DNA of 64,000 bases, from positions 1,116,001 to 1,180,000 of the forward strand of contig NZ_CP108509.1 of assembly GCF_035917275.1 (NCBI RefSeq), written 5' to 3'. Shown here one piece after another: positions 45,781-54,854 of the stretch. The translations under genes and the position numbers were made by a program. Numbering within the stretch: the first letter of the stretch is position 1; every line of letters begins with the position of its first letter. The stretch comes from Streptomyces sp. NBC_01237. Lineage in GTDB: Bacteria > Actinomycetota > Actinomycetes > Streptomycetales > Streptomycetaceae. Below the pieces are notes generated by a model. It did no database searches and was not told the DNA's origin. It saw only the letters and a list, made by a program, of their open reading frames with translations.

Positions 45781-47148
45781 CTACTTTTCGGTCGCCGTGA
45801 TCCTGCGGCGACCGCGGATCAGTCCGACGGTGAGGACGATCGCGGCGAGCACGGCCGAGCTGATCAGCTGGACCCGGGTGTCGGGCCTCACGGCCATGAG
45901 CCCGAGCAGCGCGACCATGGCGGTGAGGGCGGCCCAGCTCAGGTACGGGTGTCCCCACATCCGCACCGGCGAGGCCGCCGGCAGGCGCGGGCGGAGGCGG
46001 AGCTGGGAGCAGGCGACCAGGATCCACACCAGCAGGAGCACGGCCCCGATCGCGTTGAGCAGGTGGAGGAAGATCGTGCGCGGCCACAGCAGATTGAGGA
46101 CGACCCCGACGAATCCGAACGCGGCGGAGGCGAGCACGGCCGGCCAGGGGACTCCGGTCCGGCTGAGCCGGGCCAGCAGGGCGGGCGCCTGGCCCCGGCG
46201 GGCCAGGGAGAAGACCATCCGTGCGGCGGCGTAGGTGTTGGCGTTGAGCGCGGACAGCAGGGCGATCAGGACGATGAGCTCAATGATCTTTGCCGCGGCG
46301 GGCACGCCGATGTGGTCGAGGACGGCGGCGAACGGGCCCACGTCGAGGAACTCGTCGGACCAGGGCAGCAGGCTGACGATGACCACCATCGAGCCGATGT
46401 AGAAGATCGCGATGCGCCAGACGGCGCTGCGGACGGCGCGGCCGGTGGCGCGGGCGGGGTCGTCGGACTCCGCGGCTGCGATGGTGACGATCTCCAGGCC
46501 GCCGAAGGCCGGGACGGCGATGGTGAGGCCCGCCGCCACTCCGGCCCAGCCGTGGGGCAGCAGGTCGCCGTCGAGCGCACCGGAGTCCCCGCCGGGGAGC
46601 ACGCCGATGATCGCCAGCACGCCGATCAGGAGGAAACCCACGATCGCCGCGACCTTGATCAGGGCGAACCAGAACTCGAACTCACCGAAGTTCGCGACCT
46701 CCGTGAGGTTGATCGCGGTGAAGACCGCCATGAAGAGCAGCACCAGCAGCCACTGGGGGACGGCCGGCAGCCAGCTGTGGACGATGACGGCGGCGGCGGT
46801 CGATTCGAGTGCGAGCACCACGACCAGGGTCAGCCAGTACATCCAGCCGATGGTGAACCCGGCCCACGCGCCGAAGGCGCGCTCCGCGTGCACGGAGAAG
46901 GAACCGCTGGAGGGGTACGCCGCGGCCATCTCGGCCATCATGCGCATCACCAGCAGGGTGAGCGCACCGGCGGCCACGTAGGACAGCACGATCCCCGGTC
47001 CCGCCACACCGATGCCGGCCCCGGAGCCGACGAACAGGCCGGACCCGATCACTCCGCCCATCGCGAGCATGGTGAGGTGGTGCGAACGCAGGGTGCTGCG
47101 CAGTTGTTCCTTCGGTGGCTCGGTGTTCGTGGGTGCGGCAGTGGTCAT
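45781..47148 (-). CDS. APC-family amino-acid permease
   Basis: 455 residues from ATG 47148. The APC signature is at the N-terminus (HHLTMLAMGGVIGSGLFVGSG) and about 12 hydrophobic segments follow, with FGGLEIVTIAAAESDDPARA in the central region. Imports an amino acid or peptide-like precursor, or moves the product. The start overlaps the MFS stop by 4 bp, so it is translationally coupled. An ORF extension back to 47811 is out-of-frame sequence of the MFS gene and was discarded. Confidence 0.92.
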   Translation of the reverse strand: MTTAAPTNTEPPKEQLRSTLRSHHLTMLAMGGVIGSGLFVGSGAGIGVAGPGIVLSYVAAGALTLLVMRMMAEMAAAYPSSGSFSVHAERAFGAWAGFTIGWMYWLTLVVVLALESTAAAVIVHSWLPAVPQWLLVLLFMAVFTAINLTEVANFGEFEFWFALIKVAAIVGFLLIGVLAIIGVLPGGDSGALDGDLLPHGWAGVAAGLTIAVPAFGGLEIVTIAAAESDDPARATGRAVRSAVWRIAIFYIGSMVVIVSLLPWSDEFLDVGPFAAVLDHIGVPAAAKIIELIVLIALLSALNANTYAAARMVFSLARRGQAPALLARLSRTGVPWPAVLASAAFGFVGVVLNLLWPRTIFLHLLNAIGAVLLLVWILVACSQLRLRPRLPAASPVRMWGHPYLSWAALTAMVALLGLMAVRPDTRVQLISSAVLAAIVLTVGLIRGRRRITATEK

Positions 47149-48440
47149 TCGAGGTCCTTGGATAAGTCGGGGGGACGTGAAGTCAGGCGGTTCGGTGCCC
47201 GTACGGGTTCGCCCGTGGAGTCGGCGACGCGGGGCGGCATCCTGGACCAGCGGATCGCCAGAAGTCCGGAGGCCGCCGCGCCGACGGCACCGAACGCCGC
47301 GATGACGTGGGGCACCGGGGCGACGGCGGTGGCGAGACCGGCCAGCGAGATGCCCGCTCCCTGGGCCACCCGGACGGAGGCGGAGGCCAGGCCGAACGCC
47401 TTGCCGCGTTCGGAGTCGGGGACCGAGAGGCTGTACTCGGCGTTCGCGGGGAGCTGGAACGCCGAGAACAGCCCGGACGCCGCCCACAGCACGCAGGTCA
47501 CGGCGATGCCCGAGGACACCGGGGTGAGCATCAGCACCGCGCACGAGGCCACGGCCAGCGGCCCGAGCAGCTTGAGAGCGCGATCCGGCTTCACCCATCG
47601 GGTGATGACGAGCATGCCGACCACCGCGCCTGCCGGACTTGCCGCGAGGAGGAACCCCGCCCCGGCCGGTCCCTCCCCCAGGGTCTCCGCGTAGGGGGTG
47701 GCCAGGCCTTCCTTGCAGGCGTAGAAACCCGACACGGCGCCGAACGCCATCAGCAGGCGCAATCGGCGGTCGGCCCGGACCAGGCCGGCACCACCGGTGA
47801 TCACACTCCACCGGGCACCGGCCGGCGCGGGGCCGCTCGGCCTCGGCCTCGGGCGCCGCGCGAGGCCGAACCGGGTGAGCACCGCCGAGAGCGTGAACGT
47901 ACCGGCGTTGACCAGGAGCGCTTGCGAGGGGCCCAGCGCAGCGACCACCGCGCCCCCCGCCGCGAACCCGGCGAGCTGGCCGAGCTGAGCGGTCAGGTTG
48001 ACGACCGCCGACGCGGCCAGATAGCGCTCACCGAGCGCGATCGTCGGGAGCAGCGCCGCTCGTGCCGCCATGTGCGGCGACTGGACCAACTGCACGGCGA
48101 CAACCAGTGCGCACAACAGCCACAGGGGCGTGCCGGGCACGGCCATGACCGCGACCAAGCCCGTGCGGACCAGGTCGCACACCACCATCAGTCCGCGTCG
48201 TGGGTAGCGGTCCGCCAGCCAGGAGAGCATCGGACCGCCGACCAGTTCCGGCAGCAGGGTCAGGGCGTAGGTCAGTGCTGCCAGCCCCGCCGATGCGCTC
48301 CTGTCGAACACGAGCACAGCCAGCGCCACCCGGGCGAGCTGGTTGCCGCCCACCGAGATCAGCTGTGCCAGCCACAGCATGCGGAACTCGCGGATGACGA
48401 AGACCTGGCTGAAGCGCGGCACCGCCGGGGCCTTGCTCAC
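47145..48440 (-). CDS. MFS transporter
   Basis: 431 residues, about 12 transmembrane segments. N-terminal FRMLWLAQLISVGGNQLARVA, the loop-2 MFS motif WLADRYPRRGLMVV near 75, and a cytoplasmic loop rich in Arg/Pro (RRPRPRPSGPAPAGARW) between the halves. It lies between an ATP-grasp ligase and the amino-acid permease, with 4-bp overlaps at both ends. Export of the operon's product is the likely job, as with BacE in bacilysin clusters. Confidence 0.9.
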   Translation of the reverse strand: MSKAPAVPRFSQVFVIREFRMLWLAQLISVGGNQLARVALAVLVFDRSASAGLAALTYALTLLPELVGGPMLSWLADRYPRRGLMVVCDLVRTGLVAVMAVPGTPLWLLCALVVAVQLVQSPHMAARAALLPTIALGERYLAASAVVNLTAQLGQLAGFAAGGAVVAALGPSQALLVNAGTFTLSAVLTRFGLARRPRPRPSGPAPAGARWSVITGGAGLVRADRRLRLLMAFGAVSGFYACKEGLATPYAETLGEGPAGAGFLLAASPAGAVVGMLVITRWVKPDRALKLLGPLAVASCAVLMLTPVSSGIAVTCVLWAASGLFSAFQLPANAEYSLSVPDSERGKAFGLASASVRVAQGAGISLAGLATAVAPVPHVIAAFGAVGAAASGLLAIRWSRMPPRVADSTGEPVRAPNRLTSRPPDLSKDLE

Positions 48441-49741
48441 GGACGCGCCACCGACTGCGCACGTCCGGCTGCGCGGATCACCGGAAGGTCCCCTTCCGCC
48501 ACCGGCTCCCAGTCGAGACGGTACTCGGCGAGCACCCGGCCGATCGCGAGCGCGATCCGGTCGCCGCTGCTCGCACGGAACCGGTAGCGGCCACCGGTCT
48601 CCTTCGCCCCGCCGGTGCCGTTCAGGATCGCGCCCGCCTCGGGCAGGATCTCCGCATACATCTCGGGCACCCGGTCGAGGAGCGAGGTGGCCGACAGTAC
48701 GCGGCAGGGCCGCACCGGCGGCTCCGGGATGAGGAGATAGCCGCCGGCCTCACCCGTGGGGCCGTGCGAGGCCAGTACCGGGGACTCGTCGAGTGCCAGC
48801 CGGGTGGCGATCTCCAGCAGGTCGAGCCCGTACACGTCACGCCAGATGTGCGGAAGTTCCGCGCCGCCGGCCCGCGCGGCCACCTCCAGGAACACGAGCC
48901 CGTCGTACTCCCCCGGCCCGGTCGGGTCGACAGTGAACACTTCGAGGTGGAACACACTGCTGCGGACACCGAGGGCACTCAGCACCACCTCCGAGTATCC
49001 CGTCAGCCGCCGTTCCAGCTCCGGGTCGTCGGCGGCCACCGACCCGAACGAGTCGCCCAGGGCGTAGTCCAGGCACGTGTTGAGCAGGCGGAAGGCACGC
49101 AGGACCCGTACCGTCCCGTCCTGGATCACCCCGTCCACCTGGTACATCGTCCCGCTGACGAACTCCTCGCAGACGTAGTTCTCCAGCGGGAGCGCGAGCG
49201 TCTCCTCCAGCGAACCCGGGGAGTTGATCAGGTAGATGCCCTGGCTTCCGGAGCCGTCACGGGGCTTGAGCACGACCGGGAAGCCGCACTCGGCGGCGAG
49301 CCGGCGTACCTGCTCGGGCTCGCGGGCCTCCACGAACCGCGGTACCCGCAGGCCCGCCGATGCCACCAGCTGTTTCATCGGCACCTTGTCGCGCACCCGC
49401 GCGATGTCCTCCGGCCGGGGGCCCGAAACCCCGAGCAGCTCGCGCAGGGCCGCCGCGGTTTCGAGGTCGCGTTCGAAGAGGGCGACGACATGGTCCACCG
49501 GACCGAAGCGCCGCACGATGTCACATGCCCGTTCCGAGACCGCCAGCCAGTCCGCGAGGTCGTCGACGACGACCACGGTCTCCGCCGTTCCGGCGTCGAC
49601 GCCGCTGATACCCGCCGGCGGGACGAGGTAGGCGACCCGGTCGGTGGTGTGGTCGATGTACGCGGTGTAGTCGCAGCCCACGCCCTGATCAAAACGATTG
49701 AGGACGAGGATGTGCCTGCCCGCCGCAGCAGGGGCGTTCAT
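48437..49741 (-). CDS. ATP-grasp amino-acid ligase
   Basis: 434 residues from ATG 49741. N-terminal domain HILVLNRFDQGVGCDYTAYI; ATP-grasp core VVLKPRDGSGSQGIYLINSP near 175 and the metal-binding region GLVFLEVAARAGGAELPHIW near 295. This is the layout of carnosine-synthase/L-amino-acid-ligase type enzymes (BL00235-like), which join two amino acids or an acyl group and an amine via an acyl phosphate. Substrates cannot be read. Overlaps both neighbours by 4 bp. Confidence 0.85.
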   Translation of the reverse strand: MNAPAAAGRHILVLNRFDQGVGCDYTAYIDHTTDRVAYLVPPAGISGVDAGTAETVVVVDDLADWLAVSERACDIVRRFGPVDHVVALFERDLETAAALRELLGVSGPRPEDIARVRDKVPMKQLVASAGLRVPRFVEAREPEQVRRLAAECGFPVVLKPRDGSGSQGIYLINSPGSLEETLALPLENYVCEEFVSGTMYQVDGVIQDGTVRVLRAFRLLNTCLDYALGDSFGSVAADDPELERRLTGYSEVVLSALGVRSSVFHLEVFTVDPTGPGEYDGLVFLEVAARAGGAELPHIWRDVYGLDLLEIATRLALDESPVLASHGPTGEAGGYLLIPEPPVRPCRVLSATSLLDRVPEMYAEILPEAGAILNGTGGAKETGGRYRFRASSGDRIALAIGRVLAEYRLDWEPVAEGDLPVIRAAGRAQSVARP

Positions 49742-50742
49742 TCGCCCGTCACCTCGCGGGTCAGGTGCATGAGCGCCGTGTACGGGGGGAGGTCGAAGTC
49801 GATGACGTCCGTCCGGAGCCAGCCGGCCTCGGCCAGCACGTCCGTCCACTCGTCCAGCGAGGGGATCATCTGTCCCATGACGGCGTGCGCGGTCTCGAAG
49901 CCGAGGGTGAAGACCGGGTGCCGTTCGGTGGACGGCAGGTCGGAGCGGTAGGTGTCGCAGATGATGAGGTCGGTGGCCCGGGGGAACGCCTCACCGATCA
50001 GCTTAAGGCTGGCCAGGCATTCGGCCCGCGGCCACAGGTCGTGTCCCATCATGAAGGTGCACACGAAGTCGACCTGGTCGAATTCGGGACGGGGTTCCAT
50101 CCGGGTCGCGTCGCCGTGCACCACGGAGATCCGGTCGCTGAAGCCGGCCCGGGCAACCGACTCGGTGGCGAGCGACAGCGCTCCGGCGGCGAAGTCCACC
50201 CCGATCCCGCGGAACTCCGGGTCGCTCCCGGCCAGTTTGATCAGCCGTTCACCGCTGCCGCAGCCGAGATCGGCGCCGTGGCGCAGGCCGCGGTCCGCGA
50301 TGATCTTGTAGAACACCGGGTCCACGTAGGAGAAACCCGCCTCGCGGGCCCCCAGACCGATGGCCTTGTAGTCACGGCGGACCGTGAATCCCTCGGGCCG
50401 GTTGGCGTTGCGGACCAGCTCCGGCATGGTGGTGAAGAGTTCGCCGCAGCCGCGGGTGAGCCAGTAGAAGAAGCCCTTCTTCGCCAGGGTGTCGGCGAAC
50501 AGCGGGCCCGGCTTGGCCGTGGTGCGGTCCGCGCTGAGCACAACGACGTCGGCGAGGGCCAGGCCCCGGGCGATGGCCTCGACGGAGGGAGCGTCCAGGT
50601 CCTGCTCCCGGGAGAAGTCACGGAGGTCCACCGGCGAATCGGAGTTCTCCAGCCGATCCAGCAGGCCCAGTTCCCAGGACGCCGAGATGGCGAAGGCGGA
50701 GAGCGTGTGGTTGTAAAGGTCGTCAATGCCTGGACCGGTCAT
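49738..50742 (-). CDS. SAM-dependent methyltransferase with N-terminal winged-helix domain
   Basis: 334 residues from ATG 50742. N-terminal dimerisation/winged-helix part (AFAISASWELGLLDRLENS), then a class I Rossmann methyltransferase: ADLGCGSGERLIKLAG near 170, VVHGDATRMEPRPEFD near 210, and LIICDTYRSDLPSTERHP near 260. The layout is shared by O-methyltransferases and by 2-oxo-acid C-methyltransferases such as MppJ. It is coupled to a HisC-like aminotransferase, a pairing seen in beta-methyl amino acid pathways, so C-methylation of a 2-oxo acid is an attractive inference, not a demonstration. Confidence 0.85.
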   Translation of the reverse strand: MTGPGIDDLYNHTLSAFAISASWELGLLDRLENSDSPVDLRDFSREQDLDAPSVEAIARGLALADVVVLSADRTTAKPGPLFADTLAKKGFFYWLTRGCGELFTTMPELVRNANRPEGFTVRRDYKAIGLGAREAGFSYVDPVFYKIIADRGLRHGADLGCGSGERLIKLAGSDPEFRGIGVDFAAGALSLATESVARAGFSDRISVVHGDATRMEPRPEFDQVDFVCTFMMGHDLWPRAECLASLKLIGEAFPRATDLIICDTYRSDLPSTERHPVFTLGFETAHAVMGQMIPSLDEWTDVLAEAGWLRTDVIDFDLPPYTALMHLTREVTGE

Positions 50743-51734
50743 ATTTCCTCCATGCTCTTGGTCTGCGTACTGGTCAGAATGTCGTCGACCGCCGCGATGA
50801 GAACGGCGGTCTCGGCAGCGGAGCCGACCGTCACCCGCAGTGCGGTACCGACGGGGTAGACACGGACGCCGCGGTCGAGCAGATCGGCCCCCCAGTCCGA
50901 GGTGCCACGCGGCGGCCGGACGTACAGGAAGTTGGCCTGGCTGGGCTCCGCCTCGAATCCGCGCCCCGTCAACGCGGCTGCCATGGCCTCTCGTTGCTCC
51001 CGGTTCCGGGTACGACGGTCCAGGACCAGCGTCTGATCGGCCAGGGCGGCCAGGGCGGCGGAGCACGCGGTGCTGCTGACACTGAAGGGCGTCTGCAGTG
51101 CACGCAGCAGGCCGATCAGCCGGGCGTTGCCGACGCCGTAACCGACCCGCAGGCCGGCCAGACCATGGATCTTCGAAAAGGTCCTGGTGGTCAGCATGTT
51201 GGGCAGTTCGGACAGCGCCTTGAGCGACGGCCCGGCGTCCGGCACGTCCACATAGTCGTAGTACGCCTCGTCATTCAGTACGACGGTGGTGTCGGGCAGG
51301 CGTCCCGCCAGGTCGGCGATCGCCTGCCGGGGCTGCCAGGCGCCCGTGGGGTTGTGCGGGTTGGACAGGGCCATCAGACCGACCCGCTCCTGCCGGAGGT
51401 ACTCGGCGAGGTGCTCCTCGGGCGGCCACGCCCGGGTCAGTGCCGCGGTGCCGCACTGAGCACTCAGCATCGGATAGAACTCGAACTCGGGCTCATGGAA
51501 GAACGCCGCCCGCTCCGGCCCGGTGAACACGCGCCAGGCCAGGCTGATGATCTCGGCACTGCCCGCGCCGACCAGAACCCGGTTGAGCGGGACATCGTGC
51601 AGTTCCGCGATCGCGGCTTGCAGGGCGCCCTCCCCGCTGGGGTACCGGTGCAGCTCCGGGACCAGCGCATGCAGGGACTCGGCCACACCGGCCGGAGGTC
51701 CCTGCGGGTGTTCGTTGGCATGCAGACGCAGCAT
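50739..51734 (-). CDS. HisC-like PLP-dependent aminotransferase
   Basis: 331 residues, histidinol-phosphate-aminotransferase-like. LRLHANEHPQGPP at the N-terminus (HisC has LNxNENP), ALSNPHNPTGAW near 123, LNDEAYYDY near 153 and the PLP Lys in TRTFSKIHGLAGLRVGYG near 190. First gene of the six-gene operon, with GGGAGA before its ATG. Three 11-bp repeats lie upstream, just before a possible -10. It likely transaminates a pathway amino/2-oxo acid; genuine histidine synthesis is unlikely here because no other his gene is present. Confidence 0.9.
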   Translation of the reverse strand: MLRLHANEHPQGPPAGVAESLHALVPELHRYPSGEGALQAAIAELHDVPLNRVLVGAGSAEIISLAWRVFTGPERAAFFHEPEFEFYPMLSAQCGTAALTRAWPPEEHLAEYLRQERVGLMALSNPHNPTGAWQPRQAIADLAGRLPDTTVVLNDEAYYDYVDVPDAGPSLKALSELPNMLTTRTFSKIHGLAGLRVGYGVGNARLIGLLRALQTPFSVSSTACSAALAALADQTLVLDRRTRNREQREAMAAALTGRGFEAEPSQANFLYVRPPRGTSDWGADLLDRGVRVYPVGTALRVTVGSAAETAVLIAAVDDILTSTQTKSMEEI

Positions 51735-51778
51735 CGCTCTCCCGATTCGATCTTTCGACTACCGTATGAATCGGTACT

Positions 51779-51811
51779 GGATGACGACTGGACGACAACT
51801 GGACGACGAGT
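51779..51811. promoter_or_regulatory. Three 11-bp tandem repeats, candidate SARP-binding boxes
   Basis: GGATGACGACT, GGACGACAACT and GGACGACGAGT follow each other without gaps between the divergent hisC-like and SARP genes. SARP regulators bind direct repeats with 11-bp periodicity that overlap the -35 region. On the minus strand the repeats end about 10 bp before CATACGGT, a possible -10 for the hisC-like operon. Confidence 0.6.
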
Positions 51812-51841
51812 GGTCATCCCTCACACGGGGCGAGGGACGCA

Positions 51842-54607
51842 TTGACGACACACGGGGAACCATGCGTGCGGATCCAACTGCTGGGCCCGGTCAGAGTGCT
51901 GCACGGGGCGGTCCGGCACGACGTACCGACGGCGGGACGGCGGGCCGTTCTCGGTCTCCTCGGGCTGGCCGGCGGCCGCCCGGTGTCCCGCGCGGAGTTC
52001 ATCGACGCCCTGTGGTCGCACGACCCGCCCAACTCGGCGGTCAACGTGATCCAGACGCATGTGAAGCATCTGCGGAAGCTGCTCGAACCCCAGCGCTCGC
52101 CCCGCGCCCCCAGTTCTGTCCTGCCCTCCGCCGGCGACGGCTACGTACTGCCCACGGAGGCCTGCGCCGTCGACATCCGCGCGTTCCGAGGTGTCCTGAC
52201 CCGAGCGGCAGCGGCCCGGCGGGCAGGGGATCACACGGACGCCCTCGCGCTGTTCGACTCGGCACTGGGGCTCTGGCGGGCCGACTCCCCGCTCTCCGAC
52301 GTCCCTGCGCTGGCCGCCCATCCCGCGACCCGCGCCCTGGTCGAGGAACGGTTCGCGGCCCTGGCGGCCAAGGGCGAGACGTTACTGTCCGCCGGGGCCG
52401 CCGACGAAGCGGTCGCCCTCTTCGAGCAGGCAGCCCACGCACGTCCCCTGGACGAGGCCGCGCTGGCCCGGTTGATCCGTGGCTACGACGCCGCGGGGCG
52501 ACGGGCGGCGGCCGTCGACACCTACCACGAGGTACGGCGCAGGCTGGCCGAGGAGCTCGGGATGGACCCGGGCCCCGAGCTGATCGCCGCCTACCAGGCG
52601 CTGCTGACGCACGACGCCCGGCACACCACGGGGCCCCCGATGCGCAGGCTGGTGCCCGCGACGCTGCCGGGTGACGTGCCCGACTTCGTCGGCCGGCAGC
52701 GTGAACTGGCCGAACTCGAGCAGGCCCTGACCCGGCCGGAGGGCGCGGCGGTCCCCGTGGCCGTGATCTCCGGAACCGCCGGCGTCGGCAAGACGGCACT
52801 CGCCCTGCACTGGTCGCACGGCGTCAGGTCGAGATTCCCGGACGGCCAGCTCTACGTCGACCTGCGGGGCTACGACCCACAGCAGCCGCTGTCCGGCAGC
52901 GAGGCCCTGACCCGGCTGCTGTCCGCGCTGGGCCTGCCCGCCCATGAGATCCCCCTGGACGAGGCCGATCGGGTGGCCCGGTACCGGACCGAACTCAACG
53001 GGCGCCACGTCCTCATCGTGCTCGACAACGTTTCCTCGGTGGAGCAGGTGCGCCCACTGCTCCCCGGAACGGGATCCTGCTCGGTGGTGGTGACCAGCCG
53101 TGACACCCTGGGCGGGCTGATCGCTCGGCACGGGGCCCGGAGGGTCAACCTCGACCTGCTGCCGATGAGCGACTCGCTGGACCTGCTGCGCAGGCTGATC
53201 GGTGACCGCGTGGACAGCAGGACGGGGGTCGGTGAGGAACTGGCGCTCCAATGCGTGGGGTTGCCCCTCGCGCTGCGGGTGGCAGCCGAGCTCGCGGCCA
53301 CGCTGCATACCACCCCGCTGCCGTATCTGGTCTCCGAACTGGCCGACAGCCGGCGGCGCCTCGGCATGCTGGACTCGGTCGGCAATTCGGTCAGTGCGGT
53401 GTTCTCCTGGTCCTACGAGCACCTGCCGGCGGCCGCCGCGCGCCTCTTCCGGCTTCTCGGCCTCCAGTTCGGGCCCCATATCTCTCTGAGCGCGTCCGCC
53501 GCCCTGGCCGGGCGCAGTCCGGACGACACCCGCCAGGCGCTGACCACGCTCACCCGCGCACACCTGGTGCACTTCGTCGGCCCGGACAGGTTCGGCATGC
53601 ACGACCTGCTGCGGGCGTACACCACCACGCTGGCGCACGACCACGTCACACCCGCCGACCGGGCGGGTGCCCAGCGGCGGCTCGTCGACTACTACCTGCA
53701 CACCGCGTACGCCGCCACCACGCTCCTGGGCCCGCGTGATGCGATCAGCCTTCCCCCGCCCGCGCCGGACGTGCCGCCGGCGGCGTTCACGGACCGCGAC
53801 AGCGCCTCGACGTGGTTCGCCTCCGAGCACCGGACCCTGCTCGCCGCGGTCGAATCGGCCCCCGACAGCCATGTGGGTCTGCTGGCCAGGGCGATATCGA
53901 CCTACCTGGAACAGCGCGGCCACTGGCCCGACTGGGTGGCCACCCAGCACGCCGCGCTGGACGCCGCGCAGCGGCTGGACGATCGGCCGGGGATCGGCGC
54001 GGCGCTCGGTGAACTGGGGCGCGCCAACGCCAGGATGGGCCGCTACGGGGAAGCCGGCCTCCTCCTGCGCCGGGCCGTCCTGCTCTTTCACGAGCTCAGC
54101 GACCCGCTCGGACAGGCGCACTGTCACAACACCCTGACCCTGGTGTTCGAGCGGCAGCACGACTTCGCCTCCGCACTGGCGGAGGCGACCTCCGCACTGG
54201 CGAACTACCGGTTGGTCGAAAACCGGTTGGGCCAGGCCCGGGCGCTCAACAACATGGGCTGGTGCAACACCCGGCTCGGCCGGTATCCCACGGCCCGCGA
54301 ATGCTGCGAGCAGGCTCTGTCCCTCCAGCGGGAGATCGGTGACCGCAACGGCGAGAGCGCCACCTTGGACACCCTCGGCCTGGTGTACCACCGGGTGGGA
54401 CGGCACCGGGAAGCCATTGCCTGCTACGAACAAGCCCTCCGCATCTACCGCGAGTTCGGCGACCGGTTCAACGAGGCATCCCTGCTCACTCACCTGGCCG
54501 ACTCGGCGGACTCGGCGGGCGATCCGGGAACCGCTCTGGAGGCGCGGAAGAACGCCCGTGACATCCTTGCCGAGTTCGGCCACACGACCGGCGCCGTCCA
54601 GGACTGA
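51842..54607 (+). CDS. SARP-family regulator with NB-ARC and TPR domains (AfsR-like)
   Basis: 921 residues. N-terminal OmpR-type winged helix (RIQLLGPVRVLHGAV, VIQTHVKHLRKLLEP), bacterial transcriptional activation domain to about 250, NB-ARC ATPase with Walker A GTAGVGKTALALHW near 310 and LIVLDNVSSVEQV near 390, and a C-terminal TPR array (repeated LGLVYHRVGRHREAIACYEQAL-type units, 690-900). TTG 51842 is the longest start; GTG 51866, with GGGGAA upstream, is also good. Codon 181 (52382-52384) is TTA, so expression should need bldA. It probably activates the divergent ATP-grasp operon through the 11-bp repeats. Confidence 0.93.
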   Translation: MTTHGEPCVRIQLLGPVRVLHGAVRHDVPTAGRRAVLGLLGLAGGRPVSRAEFIDALWSHDPPNSAVNVIQTHVKHLRKLLEPQRSPRAPSSVLPSAGDGYVLPTEACAVDIRAFRGVLTRAAAARRAGDHTDALALFDSALGLWRADSPLSDVPALAAHPATRALVEERFAALAAKGETLLSAGAADEAVALFEQAAHARPLDEAALARLIRGYDAAGRRAAAVDTYHEVRRRLAEELGMDPGPELIAAYQALLTHDARHTTGPPMRRLVPATLPGDVPDFVGRQRELAELEQALTRPEGAAVPVAVISGTAGVGKTALALHWSHGVRSRFPDGQLYVDLRGYDPQQPLSGSEALTRLLSALGLPAHEIPLDEADRVARYRTELNGRHVLIVLDNVSSVEQVRPLLPGTGSCSVVVTSRDTLGGLIARHGARRVNLDLLPMSDSLDLLRRLIGDRVDSRTGVGEELALQCVGLPLALRVAAELAATLHTTPLPYLVSELADSRRRLGMLDSVGNSVSAVFSWSYEHLPAAAARLFRLLGLQFGPHISLSASAALAGRSPDDTRQALTTLTRAHLVHFVGPDRFGMHDLLRAYTTTLAHDHVTPADRAGAQRRLVDYYLHTAYAATTLLGPRDAISLPPPAPDVPPAAFTDRDSASTWFASEHRTLLAAVESAPDSHVGLLARAISTYLEQRGHWPDWVATQHAALDAAQRLDDRPGIGAALGELGRANARMGRYGEAGLLLRRAVLLFHELSDPLGQAHCHNTLTLVFERQHDFASALAEATSALANYRLVENRLGQARALNNMGWCNTRLGRYPTARECCEQALSLQREIGDRNGESATLDTLGLVYHRVGRHREAIACYEQALRIYREFGDRFNEASLLTHLADSADSAGDPGTALEARKNARDILAEFGHTTGAVQD

Positions 54608-54854
54608 CGGCCTCGTGCCGGGTGAGCGGTATCGACGGCCGGCCGAGCTCGCCCTCGGGGGTGATCGCCGTCCTGCGCCCGCCGCTGTCGCTCGTGGCCC
54701 TCCGACGCACCGCCCCGAGCTCGCACCCGACCCTGACGACCGTTCCGATCACGCCAGTTGCGGACAGATCATCGATTTCCGATACGGCCCGGTGTTCCCC
54801 AGACTGCTGTCATGGCAACACCGTCCCATTCGCCACGATCCCGGAGACACCGCC

